A DNA stretch of 64,000 nucleotides from Prorocentrum cordatum (lineage: Eukaryota; Sar; Dinophyceae; Prorocentrales; Prorocentraceae), in assembly GCA_963575745.1 (NCBI GenBank), contig CAUYUJ010010502.1, positions 68,883 to 132,882 on the forward strand. The letters are read 5' to 3'. Under the pieces are notes generated by a model. It was not told the DNA's origin, did not search any database, and was given only the letters and a program-made list of their open reading frames with translations. Made by a program: the position numbers and the translations under genes. Positions 45,001 to 56,492 of the stretch are shown piece by piece (positions within the stretch are counted from its first letter, which is position 1; the number at the start of each line of letters is the position of its first letter).

Positions 45001-45698
45001 GGGGCACGCGGGAAGCCCAGGGGGCACGCCGGAAGCCCCAGGGAGCACGCAGGAAGCCCTGGGAGAGTCCAGAATCTTGGCTCCGGGCCCCTGAAGGACT
45101 CCTCCAGGAGTGAGGATTGAGGCCGAGAGGATCAGGCAACTGACCCGAGGACACGCCCACTCCGTGCCCAGAGGCACGGTGGCGGGTCAGGACATGTTTT
45201 TCTTCTTCCTCATTCAGGTCCTCTTCGTACCCCCGTCCTCTCCATCCACCACTTCACCTTCGTCCTCATCACCCATCTCCGGTTCGGGCGATCGTGTATA
45301 ATCTTCGCATTGGTCTGTTGATCCAGAGTTGCATGGGCCACATTTTTCGTTGGTACAAGACTCCCGGTGAGATACTCCCCGTGGGATTCATTTGATATGT
45401 GACCCTCGCCTCACGAATTATTGCATCCAGAGTGCGCGAGATGGAACCACTGATATCTCGCATAATTGCATGTTGATCACACTGGATCCGCTTGCTCTCT
45501 TCAAGGGGAGATCGTAGGTGTCTCGTTCCGTGTTTCTTTGCATCCTACGCATTTGTGTCTGGTTGCCCACCCTTGTATCTCCCGGCTCATTTCCGTGACT
45601 CCTCTCGCTGCCTTTGCTTCCTCATCATTTTTCCTCTCCCGCCGCTGTTGCTGCTGGATCTGATGTGCCCAGTGTCATTCGCCGACGACCCGTCTCAG
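45001..45698. other. Spacer without recognisable gene
   Basis: Includes GGGGAGCACGCAGGAAGCCC-type short repeats at 45000-45070. The last 60 bases are pyrimidine-rich, which would suit the 3' end of an intron. Confidence 0.4.
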
Positions 45699-45782
45699 AG
45701 GTGCCCTTTGTCCCGGTGTCGGGCCTCAGCGGCGACAACCTCACGACGAAGTCTGCACAGGCGACGCCCTGGTTGTTCACAG
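45699..45782 (+). pseudogene. Exon-like fragment of an EF-1alpha/HBS1-family GTPase
   Basis: The frame reads VPFVPVSGLSGDNLTTKSAQ then ATPWLFT. This matches the conserved block near the end of the G domain of EF-1alpha, HBS1 and eRF3-type GTPases (FVPxSGxxGDNLxxKSxxxPW). It is preceded by a pyrimidine-rich stretch and CAG (45696-45698) and followed by CAG/GTGTGC, i.e. plausible splice acceptor and donor around an 84-base exon. No neighbouring exon was recognised, so it may be an isolated relic. The Pro-Trp is preceded by an extra Ala-Thr compared with EF-1alpha, favouring an EF-1alpha-like or HBS1-like paralogue. Short length limits certainty. Confidence 0.5.
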
Positions 45783-46845
45783 GTGTGCTTAGGAAGAGGC
45801 CATGACTGCTGGCGACATCGCACAAGGAAAACTCGCAGTTTCTGGGAGGCACCTTGGATCATGACCTTTGCTCCTTTTTCGAACTCGTCGCATTTTGCGT
45901 GCTCAAAAGGAGAGGGACGGCAACGGAGCGACGTAAATGTGAGGATGGGAAGAAGTAGAAGGGGTTTAAGGGGGAGGGGGTGGAGGAGTAGGAAGGCGAG
46001 CAGTCTAACTTGGCATCATTTCCTGATCGACGCATGCGATCGATTTGGCCCTTATGCAAACAAATGCCAATTCGTGGAACAAGCAGATCTCGGTGCGCCG
46101 CGGAACGACACCGTGTAAATCACCGCCGAGCCACGTACAACCCTCCCCATGCCCGATCACAGAATCTGCGACGAGTTCTCTGGCAGGGGGAGCGCCGGGG
46201 AGACTCGCAGCCGTTCGTTCTGGCCCTCCTGCAGAGGGCGGCGCGCTTCCTAGTCGAGTGTGGCCAGCCTTCGGTAGCCCGCCACTCGGTGTAGCGCAAG
46301 CGCTCTTGTGGGGGGGTGTTGTTCGTTCAGGACTGCGCCCAGGAGGCTTCAGGCCCTGGATGATTGCGCATCTGATGAGGCCGGCGGTAGTATCCATGGC
46401 CGCGCCTTAGTTGGTGCTCCACCGTCTTCCAGATCATGGATTCCGTATCCAATGGTTCCTTATCCAGTGCTTTTGCTGATCCTTGCCGTATAAGCGGCAT
46501 CGCCACACGCTCGGCACATCCGCCGATGGCGAGCGATACATACCCGCGGAGGAGGGGACACTCGATCGGTGTCGGTGAGATCGTGACGTAGCCGCGACTT
46601 TGCGCCCGGGCGGGGGAACGCAGAGGACACGGGGGGGGGGTCCCAAGCTCGCCGATGGACAGCACACTGCTGCTCCCTGGACTGTTCGATGTTTCTTCAT
46701 GTCGCGTGGACTGGTGTGATTTCGACTGTTCGATGTCTCGGCTGTAAGCGCACGGCATTGCAACTCCGATCGTATTTGGTCCCCAGGCAGTACTTTCATT
46801 CAAGGTGTATTACTTCTCTTCCTTACGGAATAGAATGGTCAGCCG
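45783..46845. other. Spacer without convincing gene
   Basis: One frame contains WHHFLIDACDRFGPYANKCQ (about 46010-46075), coding-like but unrecognised. Nothing else seen. Confidence 0.4.
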
Positions 46846-46849
46846 AAGG

Positions 46850-47545
46850 GGCGAGGTGCGCCACGCGTGCCAGGCCGCCACGCGCACCAGGCGCCCCAGG
46901 TGCCCGTGGGGCCCAAGCGTGCCAGGTACGCCTGGTGCGCCAGATGCGCCACGTGCGCCAAAGGTGTCGCCTGCTCCACCCGCGCTCGGGCGCCAAGTTC
47001 GGGGCAGGCGCAGGGTGTGCCAAGTGCGCCCACGCATGTCGGGCAGCATGTTGGCCCCCACCGTTCTTGTCAAACATCAGCGTGCATTCGCGGTGGAGTG
47101 GCCATCATGAGATGGGCGTGGACACAGCAGGCAGTATGCCAGCACCCCCGCCGCCCTTGTCAAAAGCCAATGCAAAGTGATCGTGGGGGGCCAGCGCATG
47201 ATCCAGATTTAGCCGCGAAGTACAGTTTGTGTTGTGCTTTGAAAGGGGTGGTGGCCCTGCGCTCAGCACGCCAAATGCTGGCACAACCGCCGTCCCTGCC
47301 AAGAACCTCTACACAGTGCCCGCGCCCCCCGAACATGACCCAATATGTTGCCGCAAAATGCACGCTGCATTGTTTTTGGAAGGGGAAGGCGGGGGGGGCT
47401 CGTTATTTCAGGTTTGCCGCCAGTCGGGTGGGGGAGGAGGCGCATATGAATACGTTGCAGCAGCAAGCCCTCTCCCGAAGGGGAAGAAGGGGCTTGGAAG
47501 AGGAAGCGGCCTAAACCACCTACGCCCGATGGACCAACACCACCA
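46850..47545 (+). repeat. Dispersed composite repeat, copy 1
   Basis: Starts with GGGGCGAGGTGCGCCACGC and a GTGCGCCAGRTGCGCC-rich block (46850-47040). Roughly 120-bp units then contain CCCTTGTCAAAARCCAATGC and GCATGATCCAGATTTAGCCG. It ends with CCCTCTCCCGAAGGGGAAG and CTAAACCACCTACGCCC. The same order occurs at 63160-63945. Its tail alone also occurs at 51180-51265. Confidence 0.8.
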
Positions 47546-47719
47546 ACCAACCAGCACGCATTGCACCCTTGTGGCAAGCAGCAGGGGGCGGCGGATCGGA
47601 GGCGCCTACGGCGATTCATTGCCGCCTCCTGCTGCTTGGAAACGCTGGTGTGGTCGAACGTTGTGCCCAAAGCTTGGACAAACGATCGAACTATGTGTTC
47701 CCTGAGCCGTAGTGGAAAC

Positions 47720-48550
47720 CCCTCGGGGAGCATTCAGGGGAGGATGAGCGAGATCTTCAGGAGAGGGAGGAGGAGTAGGACCAGTGTAAACCCAAGACGC
47801 ATCATCGATCTTGCGATACACCCTCTCTCGAAGATCTATCTTCAGAAGTCCCTACAATAATGTTCTTCCTTGTGGAACGAGCCCCATTGGAAGACAAGCG
47901 TTTGATAATCCTCAACTGTGCCAAAGCACCATTCCTGGGACTTCAGAGCCGCGAATCAACGTGAATATTGCGTCCTGACAATCCTTAATCATGCTGGAAC
48001 ACCGTTCCTGGAATTTGAGCACCGCGCATCAACGTGACAGTTGCGTCTTGACAATCCAACAATGTTCCATAGGACTGCTCCTGGGACTTCAACCCCACGA
48101 ATCCTTGACATTGTTTTATACGTCCTAGCAGTTTGTGCGCGGCGCTACAGCGAGAACCACATTTCGAAACAGAGCCGCCCTCCATCCTTGAAGCTGTTGC
48201 AGGTAAACAACGAGTGCGGGCGGCGCTAAGGCGAGAGATACATGGTGAAAATGGCCCGCCTTCCATCCGCGAAACTGTCCCAAGTTTTGACGACACGTTT
48301 GCGCGGCGCTAAAGCGAGAGCCAGAGTTGGAAAACCACCCGCCCTCCATCAGTGAAATTGTTGTGAACTTTTAAGATGAGTGTGCGCGGCGCTTAAGCGA
48401 GAGCCACATTTTGAAAGCCACACGCCCTTCATCTGTTAAGGGACTGTAACCTGTAAGACGCATTTGCGCGGTGCTGAAACGAGAGCCACATTTTGAATAC
48501 CAGCCGCCTGTCATCCGTGAAACTGTTGCAAATATTAAGCTTCGTGATCA
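47720..48550 (-). repeat. Composite repeat, left copy (inverted relative to 53740-55140)
   Basis: Includes GGACCAGTGTAAACCCAAGA (47778), two diverged ~105-bp units with CACGTTGATTCGCGG-type sequence on the minus strand (47930-48060), and five ~85-bp units with GCGCGGCGCTAAAGCGAGAG (48130-48540). Each block has a reverse-complement counterpart at 53740-55140 in the mirrored order. Confidence 0.8.
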
Positions 48551-48639
48551 TGAATAGTGGAGAAGTCTCCAGCCAAACCCCCGGCCAGCCCTACCGACAT
48601 GTCTGGGGGCGCGACAGGGAGGATATTCTCATAAGGAAC

Positions 48640-48835
48640 AGGGATAGAGCAGGAGGAGGAGGAGGAGGAACAGTACCAGCGTGAACCCAGCGTGCATCAA
48701 CGATGTTACAATACACGCTCCCTCCAAGTTTCCCATGCGCAGGTTCCTACAAGAACTTATTGTCATTGCGGGAAGAACCCTATTGAAAGACGACCGTCTT
48801 AGAATCCTCGATCGCGCTAAAAACACCGCCGCCGC
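48640..48835 (-). repeat. Composite repeat, partial extra copy
   Basis: AGTACCAGCGTGAACCCAGC through ACGCTCCCTCCAAGTTTCCC and GGTTCCTACAAGAAC matches the outer end of both the left copy (47775-47910) and, inverted, the right copy (55000-55135). Confidence 0.75.
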
Positions 48836-49029
48836 GGGCCATTATAATATCACCCCGGCCTCTTCGGTTTTCACCGCAGTATTGAATGGGTTCCCCCCTC
48901 CCCCGCAGCCGGCATTATGAATTGATGTTGACCGGCGAGCTTGCCGCCATTTTGTTGGTTGGTCGCCGCGCTTGTTTTCTTCACGTGGGTTTGCAGGCTC
49001 CGGCGATTGCACAGGTCCCGTCTGCTGAA

Positions 49030-50445
49030 CGGCACCTTCTATGAGACTAATTCCCTCCCCAAGCTGATTAGTCAACAGTTGCTTGCTGTTAGACGTGCCT
49101 ACGCCCATGCACAGGACCTTCTGCTTGGCAGGCCCCTCCCCAAGCTGAGTCAAAAGGCATTTGGATACTAGACGTGCCTCTCCTCTTGCACAGCACCCTC
49201 GATTAGACAATGCCCCTCGCCGAACTGGTTTTCAAACAACTCCTGGGGGCCAGACGTGCCCCTCCCCCTTCACAGGTCCCTTCAATTGCACAGCACCCTC
49301 TATTAGACAGGGCCCCTTCCCAAGCTGGGCTGTCAAAACTCCTTTGTCTTAGACGCGCCCCTCCTGCGCAGCACCTCTATTGGACAAGGCCCCTCCCCAG
49401 GCTGATCACAGCAATACGCTCCGTGGTGCTAGACGTGCCCCTCATCCTACAGGCCCCCTCTGAAGCACAGCACCCTCTGCTAGGCAGGCCTCCTCCTAAG
49501 GTGATTAACACAACTCCTTTGATATTAGATGTGCCGCTCCTCCTGCACATCACCCTCTATTGAACAAGGCCTCCCCCCAAGCTAATGAATAAAACACCTT
49601 GTGCCAGAGATGCACGTCTTCCTACACATGCCCCAAGAACAGACTTGCCCCTCCTCCTGCACTTGCCCCCTCTGCTGCACAACACCCTCCTCTGCTAGAC
49701 ACTCCCCTCCCCAAGCTGATTCACGTATCGCTGTGGGCATTAGACGTGCCCCTCGCCCTGCACAGCATCCATTAGACAAGGGCCTTCCCCCCCGCTGATT
49801 AAACACCTACTCCATGGTGCTACACGGGCCCCTACTCCTACTCAGGCCCCAGCTGTTGCAAAGTACCATCTGTTAGGCAAGCTCTCCAGACCGATTCAAC
49901 AAGCCCCTTTGATACCAGACGTGTCCCTCCTCCTGCACGTGCCTCCTCTATTGCACACCACCCCTTTGAGATAAGACCATTCCCAATGCTGATTAACACA
50001 TCAACAACTACTTGGTGCTAGGCCTGCCTCTCCTCCTACGCAGGCGCGTGCTGCCACACAGCACCCCCAAAGCTTAAGCAACCTGCTCATTTACTATTCG
50101 ATGTGCCCCTCATTCTGCACAGGCCTCCTCTGCTGCACAGCGCGGCCTCTCCCCCCGCTGATTAATCAACAGCTCCTTTGTTCTAGACGTGCCCCTCGCC
50201 CTGCATGTCATCCATTATTAGGCAAGACCCCTCCCCAAGCTGATTGCAGAAACAGCTCGTTGGTGCTAAACGCGACCCTCCTCCTACGCAGGCGCCCTCT
50301 GCTGCACAGCAACACTCTATGAGACAAGGCCCCGCCCCAATGTGATTAGATCCTTGGTCCTAGACGCGCTTCTCCTCCTACGCAGGCCCCCTTTGCTGCA
50401 CAGCACCCTGTGCTAGGCACTCCCCTCCCCACCCCGACTCAGACA
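49030..50445 (+). repeat. Roughly 95-bp satellite array, first block
   Basis: Diverged units with CTAGACGTGCCCCTCCTCC, CTGCACAGGCCCCCTCTGC, TGCACAGCACCCTCTGCTAG and GCAAGGCCCCTCCCCAAGCT followed by GATTAATCAACA. About 15 copies of irregular length. Peptides such as LVLDVPLLLH are repeat-derived. Confidence 0.9.
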
Positions 50446-50539
50446 ATTCTAGACGCTTCGCTTATCCCCACCAGCCCATCCCGAAACGATGTCCAGGCGA
50501 GTTGAGGTGATCAGGGAAGTGCGGCAGCAAAGAGGAGGA

Positions 50540-50745
50540 CGGCCGAACCGTGCAAAGGAGTGAGGAGGAGAAGGAGGTGGATGGATGGATGGATGAGGGA
50601 GTGGGAAGACGGAGGATGAATAGGATGAGGAGGAGGCGGAGGAGGAGGAGGAGGAGGAGGAGGAGGAGGAGGAGGAAGAGAAGGAGTAGGAGCAGGAAGG
50701 AGGAACAGGAGGAGGAGGAGGAGGAGGAGGAGGAGGGCAAGCACA
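50540..50745 (+). repeat. (GGA)n tract
   Basis: Interrupted GGA polypurine repeat between the two satellite blocks. Confidence 0.9.
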
Positions 50746-50749
50746 AGGG

Positions 50750-51265
50750 CCAGAGGTCTCTTGGATGCCTCTAGGAGCCTCTTGGAGTATCTCTTGGGCG
50801 ATTCTTGGGGGCATCTTGGGACGTCTTGGGGGTCTCTTGGCGATCCTGGGGGGCTCTTCGGGGTCTTGGGTGCCTCGGGGGGGGGCCTCTTGGGGCCTCT
50901 GAGGGTCTTCTTGGGGGCCTTCTGGGGGCCTCTTGGGGGCCTCTTGGGGCCATCTTGGGGCCATCTTGGGACCTCTTGGGGCCTCCTGGGCGCTTCTTTG
51001 TGCCATCTTGGAGGAGATCTATCAAAGAAGAGCTGAGCTTTAATTAGCGCTGCCCCCCCAGGAGGCCAAAATGGGGCCAAAACCATGCTAAAATCAATGA
51101 TGTTGGCTCTCTCGCCGAGGCTGTTTTGGACGCTCTGACCGCTCCCCGCCCCTCCTGTCCAGGTCAGTGGGGAGGGGGTAAACCCCTCCCCGAAGGGGAA
51201 GAGGGAGGGGTGGAAGAGGAAACGCCCTAAACCACCGACGCCCAGAGGGCTGGTGGGATTCAGCT
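50750..51265 (+). repeat. GGGGCCTCTTGGG repeat plus composite-repeat tail
   Basis: 50750-51010 is built of GGGGGCCTCTTGGGGCCATC-type steps. 51060-51120 resembles the unit tail of the 44-kb family (AAAATCAATGATGTTGGCTC). 51175-51265 matches the tail of the dispersed composite repeat (CCCCGAAGGGGAAG, CTAAACCACCGACGCCC). Confidence 0.75.
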
Positions 51266-51274
51266 GAAACCAGA

Positions 51275-52800
51275 CATCCCCTCCTCCTGCACAGTCCTTC
51301 TCTGTTGCACAGCACCCTCTATGAGACAAGGCCCCGCGCCACTTCGATTAAATAAGCAGTCCCTTGGTGCTGGACGCGCCCCATCCTCCTACGCAGGCCC
51401 CCTCTACTGCACAGAACCTCCTATGAGACAAGGCCCCCCTCCCCACGATGGTTCAAAGACAACTCCCCGGAGCTAGACGTGCCCCTTCTCCTACGCAGGC
51501 CCCCTGTGGTGCACTGCACCCTCTGCTAGGCGAGCCCCTCCCCAGGTCTTTGCAAAAAGCTCACTGGTACTAGACGCGCCCCTCCTTCTGCACAGGCCTC
51601 TCCTGTTGCACAGCACCCTCTATTGGACAAGACTCCTCTCTCCGCTGATTAATCAACAACTCTAAAGCGCCCTCTAGTAGAGAGGCCACTCCCCAAGCAA
51701 TCTAAACCCATTTCATTGGTGCTAGACGCGCCATTTCTCCTACCCAGGCCCCCTCTGCTGCACAGCACCCTCTGCTAGGCAAGCTCCTCCCCAAGCCGAT
51801 GAAAACAGCTCCTTTGATTCCAGGCGTGCCACTCCTCCTGCGCAGGCTTTCTTTGTTGCACGTTGCCTTCTATGAGACAAGGCCCCGCTCCGTTGTCATT
51901 AAATCGGCAACTCCTTGGTGCTAGACGCACCCCTCTCCCTTCACATGCACCCTCTGCTGCACAGCACCTTCTCTGAGACAAGGCCCCTCCCCACAATGAA
52001 TCGAAGACAACTCCTTGTTGCTAGACGCGCCACTTCTCCTACGCAGGCCCCCTATGTTGCACAGCACCCTCTGCTAGGCGAGCCCCTCCCCAAGCTTGAG
52101 CAAAAAGCTCCTTCAATACTAGACGCGCCCATCCTTCTGCACAGGCCTCCTCTGTTGCACAGCATCCTCTATTAGACAAGGCCGCTTCCCAAGCTGTTTC
52201 AAAAACTTCGCAGAGTTAGACGTGCCCCTCCCCCTAGACAGGCCCCCTCCGCTGCGCAGGAATCTCTGGCAGGCAGGGTCCCTCCCCAAGCTGATTAGTC
52301 AAGATCCGTGGTGCTATGCGTGCCCTGCTGTGCACCACACTCTGCTGGACGAGGCCCCTCCCCAAGTTGATAAAAAAAAAAAAAAATCCTTGGTGCTAGA
52401 CGTGCCCCATCTGAAGTGCATGAACCTCTGATGAACGAAGCACCTCACCATGACACCCTTGGTGCTAGACCCGTCCCTCTGCTGTGCATCACCCTCTGCT
52501 GGACAAAAAACATCCCCAAGCTGATTTGGCAAACATCCTTGGTACTAGACGTGCCCCTCTGCTGCGCATCGTGCTCTACCGGACAAGGCCCCTTCCCAAG
52601 TTGATTCAGAACACACCCTTGTTATTCGACATGCCCCTGTGCTATGCACCACCCTCTGTTCGACGAGGCCCCTCCCCAAGCTGATTAAACAAACATCCTT
52701 TGTACTAGACGTGGCCCTCTGCTGTGCGCCGCCCGCTGCTCATTAAAAACGCGTTCTTGGTGCTACGCGCGCCCCTCTGCTGTGCATGAGCCTCTGCTAG
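51275..52800 (+). repeat. Roughly 95-bp satellite array, second block
   Basis: Continues the unit of 49030-50445, about 16-18 copies, same orientation. A run of about 15 A residues interrupts one unit near 52373. Confidence 0.9.
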
Positions 52801-52879
52801 ACGAGGCCTCGCCCAATAGCGGCCGGTGCGCAGCTGGCCACATCCTTGCGTTCGCTAGCTCATTAGGAGTGGTACGCTT

Positions 52880-53050
52880 GTCTCAGCGCGGGCCACGCAC
52901 CCCTCCTAATTGGGCATGCCGGTGCCCCTGGGCCTGGGCCCTGGGCCGGGCGCCGAACGCCAGGGCCCGGGCCCCGTGCCCCGGACCCTGGATGCTGCAC
53001 GCTGGACGCCAGGCCCTGGGCCCCAGGATCCAGGCGTCTAAGAGGCCTCA
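52880..53050 (+). repeat. GC-rich GGGCCCTGGGCC-type sequence
   Basis: Irregular repeats of CTGGGCCTGGGCCCTGGGCC and CAGGGCCCGGGCCCC. No gene seen. Confidence 0.6.
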
Positions 53051-53153
53051 GTGCCTGCAGCCCTCGGACTTCTGTCAGTCGCCCCCTCCCGTGCGCAGAG
53101 AGCCCTCTGCACGGTAGGTTCGCGTCATGGCGACCGGCGGCGACCCCGCCGCG

Positions 53154-53173
53154 GGCGTTCAAGCTTGAACGCC
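53154..53173. other. 20-bp perfect palindrome
   Basis: GGCGTTCAAGCTTGAACGCC is its own reverse complement. Confidence 0.9.
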
Positions 53174-53226
53174 GCCAGTGGCCCAGAATCGGCCTTCACG
53201 GAACGATCGGGTGATCGGAAAGTCGC

Positions 53227-53250
53227 CGATCGTTCAAGATTGAACGATCG
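53227..53250. other. 24-bp inverted repeat related to the palindrome at 53154
   Basis: CGATCGTTCA, AGAT, TGAACGATCG. It shares the GTTCAAG-TTGAAC core with the neighbouring palindrome. Confidence 0.85.
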
Positions 53251-53454
53251 ACGCGGTGTCAGAAACCGACGCCAGGGTCGTCACGACACGAGCTTGCCGT
53301 ACGCTTCCGCCGTGCCCGCGGCCAGAGCCAGCCAGGGCCCTACGATGGTGCACCAGACCTTCCGGGCCTCGGTCGGGGGGCGACTGCACCACGCCGCGGC
53401 CCAGGAGGGTCCCGGCCAGGCACGGCGGTGCTGCGTGGATGCCCTCCCTCTGCG

Positions 53455-53640
53455 TATCCTGTCGCCTCCGCCACCGCCGCCGCCTCCGCCGCCGCCGCCT
53501 CCGCCCGATACCTGGCCGCCGCGGGCAAGCCCAGGTCGAGCCTGGTCGCTCCATGGCCGCCAGCTCCCCCTCCTCCTCCTCCTCCTCCTCCTCCTCCTCC
53601 TCCTCCTCCTCCTCCATTCCTCCATTCCTCCATTCCTCTT
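53455..53640 (+). repeat. (CCG)n and (CTC)n microsatellites
   Basis: CCGCCGCCTCCG repeats at 53465-53512, CTC repeats at 53568-53615, then CATTCCTC repeats. Confidence 0.9.
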
Positions 53641-53739
53641 CCTTTATGAGAAAAGGTTCTCCCTGTGGCACCCCGATGCCAGGTTCCAGGGTGGGCCGGG
53701 CGGTTCGCCCGAGGCTTCCTCACCACTCATGACCCTGAA

Positions 53740-55140
53740 GCTCAAGCAATGGCAGCAGCTTCACAGATGGAGGGTGGATGGTGTTCAACATGTGGCTCTC
53801 GCCTTAGCTCAGGTCGGGCGAAAGGGGGGGATTGGGAAAGGGGGGGTTACGAAATTTGCTGCATGTAGCTGGTTTCGGCCTCACCGCGGAGCCCATTCCT
53901 CGATACATAGCCGCCTCCGGCGCCGTGAGCTGATTCTCAACCCCCCTTTGCTATCCCCCCCTTTCGCCCGACCCGATTAGCGCCGCACACATTCGTTCTG
54001 AACGTGTGCAGCAGTTTCACGGATCAAGGGCGACTGGTTTTCAAAATAAGGCTCTCGCCTTAGCGCCGCACGCATTCGTTCTGAACGTGTGCAGCAGCTT
54101 CACGGATTGAGGGCGACTGGTTTTCGAAATAGGGTTCTCGCTGCAGCGCCGCGCACAGTCGTTTTAGACATGTGCAGCAGTTTCACGGATTGAGGGCGAC
54201 TGGTTTTCAAAGTGTGGCTTTCGCTGTAGCGCCGCACACATTCTCCTTCCTAAACACTTTGATGAGCTTCACGGCTTGAGAGCGGCTGGTTTTCGAAATG
54301 TGGTTCTCGCTGTTTTTTTTTTTTTTTGATTTTTTTTTGGATTTAATTTTTTTTTTTGTTGGTTGTATTGTGTTGACTGTTTTTTTGTGCTTCGTTTGCT
54401 GGTGATTGTGTCATCTATTGCTTTTTCTGTTAGTTCGTTGGTTGATGTTATTCTTTTTTGTTTTTGTTTTGCTTCATTGTTTTATCTTTTTTTCTTTCTG
54501 TTTTTTGTTTTTGATTATTTTTTTGATCTTGATTTGGTACTTTGCTTATGTTTTTTGTATTTTTTTTGCTCTGGTTTTGGGCCTGGGCTTGTGTTTTGCT
54601 CTTTTTTTGTTTGTTTTTTGGTTGTCGTTGCTTTTATTTTTTTTTTGTTTTTTCTTTTTTTCGTTTTTCGTTTTGTTTTTTTTTGTTCTATTTTGTTTTC
54701 TGTGTTTTTTTTTTTGCTTTTTTTGATTTTCTTTTGTTTGCAGATTCCGCGCACATTCGTTTACAATATTCGTTTGCAACATTTGCAAGGGTGTCACGGT
54801 TTCTCATGGTCAGCGTACCAGGAATTGCGTTTTGCAAGGATTCAGGATTATGAGTGCGTAACAGTTACATTGGTTTGCGGTGTTGACGTCCCAGGAATGG
54901 CGTTCTGGCACGATTCAGGATCGTCAAGACGCAACACTCAACTTGATCGATCCGTGGAGATGGAATCCCGAGAACAATGTTTTGGCATGCGTCAGGGTCT
55001 TCAAACGGTTGTCTTCCAGCGAGGCAGTTTCCCCAGTGGAAATGACCCGTTGTAGGGGCCTATGAAGAGGGAGCTTGGAGGGAGAGTTAATTCCAACATC
55101 GTCGATGACTCTTGGGTTTGCACTGGTCCTCCTCCTTCTC
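53740..55140 (+). repeat. Composite repeat, right copy, split by a T-rich tract
   Basis: ~85-bp units with TTTCACGGATTGAGGGCGAC and GGTTCTCGCTGTAGCGCCGC at about 53750-54310. The T-rich insert follows, then ~105-bp units with CCAGGAATGGCGTTCTGGCA (54780-54960), then GTCTTCCAGCGAGGCAG and TCTTGGGTTTGCACTGGTCC at 55010-55130. It is the mirror image of 47720-48550. Confidence 0.8.
54305..54745 (+). repeat. T-rich (T/G) low-complexity tract
   Basis: About 440 bases almost devoid of A and C, dominated by T runs interrupted by single G or TG. Composition is very unlike the surroundings. Phe/Leu-rich frames are artefacts. Confidence 0.95.
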
Positions 55141-55149
55141 CTGCCTCCT

Positions 55150-55900
55150 TCTCCCGCCTCCTTCTCCCGCCTCCCCGTGCTTAGAGAGCCTGCGGCCCCA
55201 CTCCTTCGCAGGCCAGCAGCTTCTGCCCGAACAACCAAGCTTCTCCCTCCCTCCCTCCGCCTCCCCCGCCTCGTGTTCTTCCCCTTTCATGCTACACCTC
55301 CTCCGTCTCGGCCTCTCCCTCCGCCTCGCCCTCGCGCTCACGCTCCTCCTCCTCCTCCTCCGCCTCCTCCCGCGGCAGCCTTGCCACGCAGCGCCGAGCC
55401 CGGCCTTCCCGAGGCCCCTCACCCAGCTGGGTCGGACGAGAATGGGGGATAGGGAAAGGGGGGGGAGGCACGAAATCCGCGATATACGGCCAGGTCCGGC
55501 CCCGCCGCTGGGCGCCGTCCTCGATAACGCTGGCGCCTGGTGCGCCGCGAGGCACCTCGAGAGTCGGCTGCGCGAGCCGAGACGCTGCCCCCCCCTCCTC
55601 ACGAAGTCCCGGCCTGCGTCCGACCCCGCGCGGCCCCGCAGTCTGCCTGGTACGGCGGCAAGGCGCTCATCGATACGCTGGACGAGGCGGAGCACGCTCC
55701 CCTCTCGCGAAGCCGTGGCTCCCCCCTTCCAGTCCACCACAGCCTGCTGCTCTTCGAACGCCTGGTCGTTCAGTTACGAATCTATCCAGCTGCCATTGGC
55801 AAGTCCAGCCATCGTGCCATCCGAGCACTCTGGGTGGCGACTGTTCGAAGGGGCGCGAGAGGCCGTCGCGTGTGACACCTCGTGTCTCCAGGGTTGGGAA
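55150..55900. other. C-rich spacer without convincing gene
   Basis: CTCC/CGCC-rich from 55110 to 55400. Long frames here are Pro/Leu or Arg/Gly rich and unrecognised. Confidence 0.45.
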
Positions 55901-55904
55901 AGCC

Positions 55905-56490
55905 TTGATAAGGATGATGATGGTGATGATGCCGATGACGATGGTGACGATAATGACAATGATGACGATGATGACGACAACGACGACGCTGCTGATGACG
56001 ATAATGGGGGTGATGCTGATGATGCTGCTGGTGATGATGATGCTGGTAAGCATGATGATGACGACGATGATGATGATGATGCTGATGATGCTGATGCTGA
56101 TGCTGATGCTGATGCTGACGCTGACGCTGGTACTGATGATGATGGTGGTGATGGTGATGCTGATGGTGATGATGACGATGATGCTGCTGATGATCATGTT
56201 GGTGCTGCTGCTGATGATGATAAGACTGTCGATGATGGTGATCATAAGCAGGGCTTTGGAAGGGGATGATGATGCTGATTACGATTATGATGCTAGTGAT
56301 GATGGGGATGGGGATGGGGATTGGGCTAGGGAGTATGCTGATTATGATACGATGCCGATGACATTATCGATAACGACGACGATGCTGATTATGATGTTGA
56401 TGATGCTGATGCTGATGATGATGGTGCTGATCATGAGGAGGAGGAGGAGGAGGCGGAGGAGGGGGACGAGGATGAGGATGAGGACGAGGA
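55905..56490 (+). repeat. (GAT)n / (GATGCT)n microsatellite
   Basis: GAT-based repeats, including GCTGATGCTGAT hexamers, then a GGA/GGAT patch at 56435-56490. Asp-rich and Met-rich frames are artefacts. Confidence 0.95.
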
Positions 56491-56492
56491 TG

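Noticed and set aside
55112-56269. 385-codon frame ending in an Asp-rich stretch
   Set aside because: The second half is a translated GAT microsatellite and the first half is C-rich with no motif.
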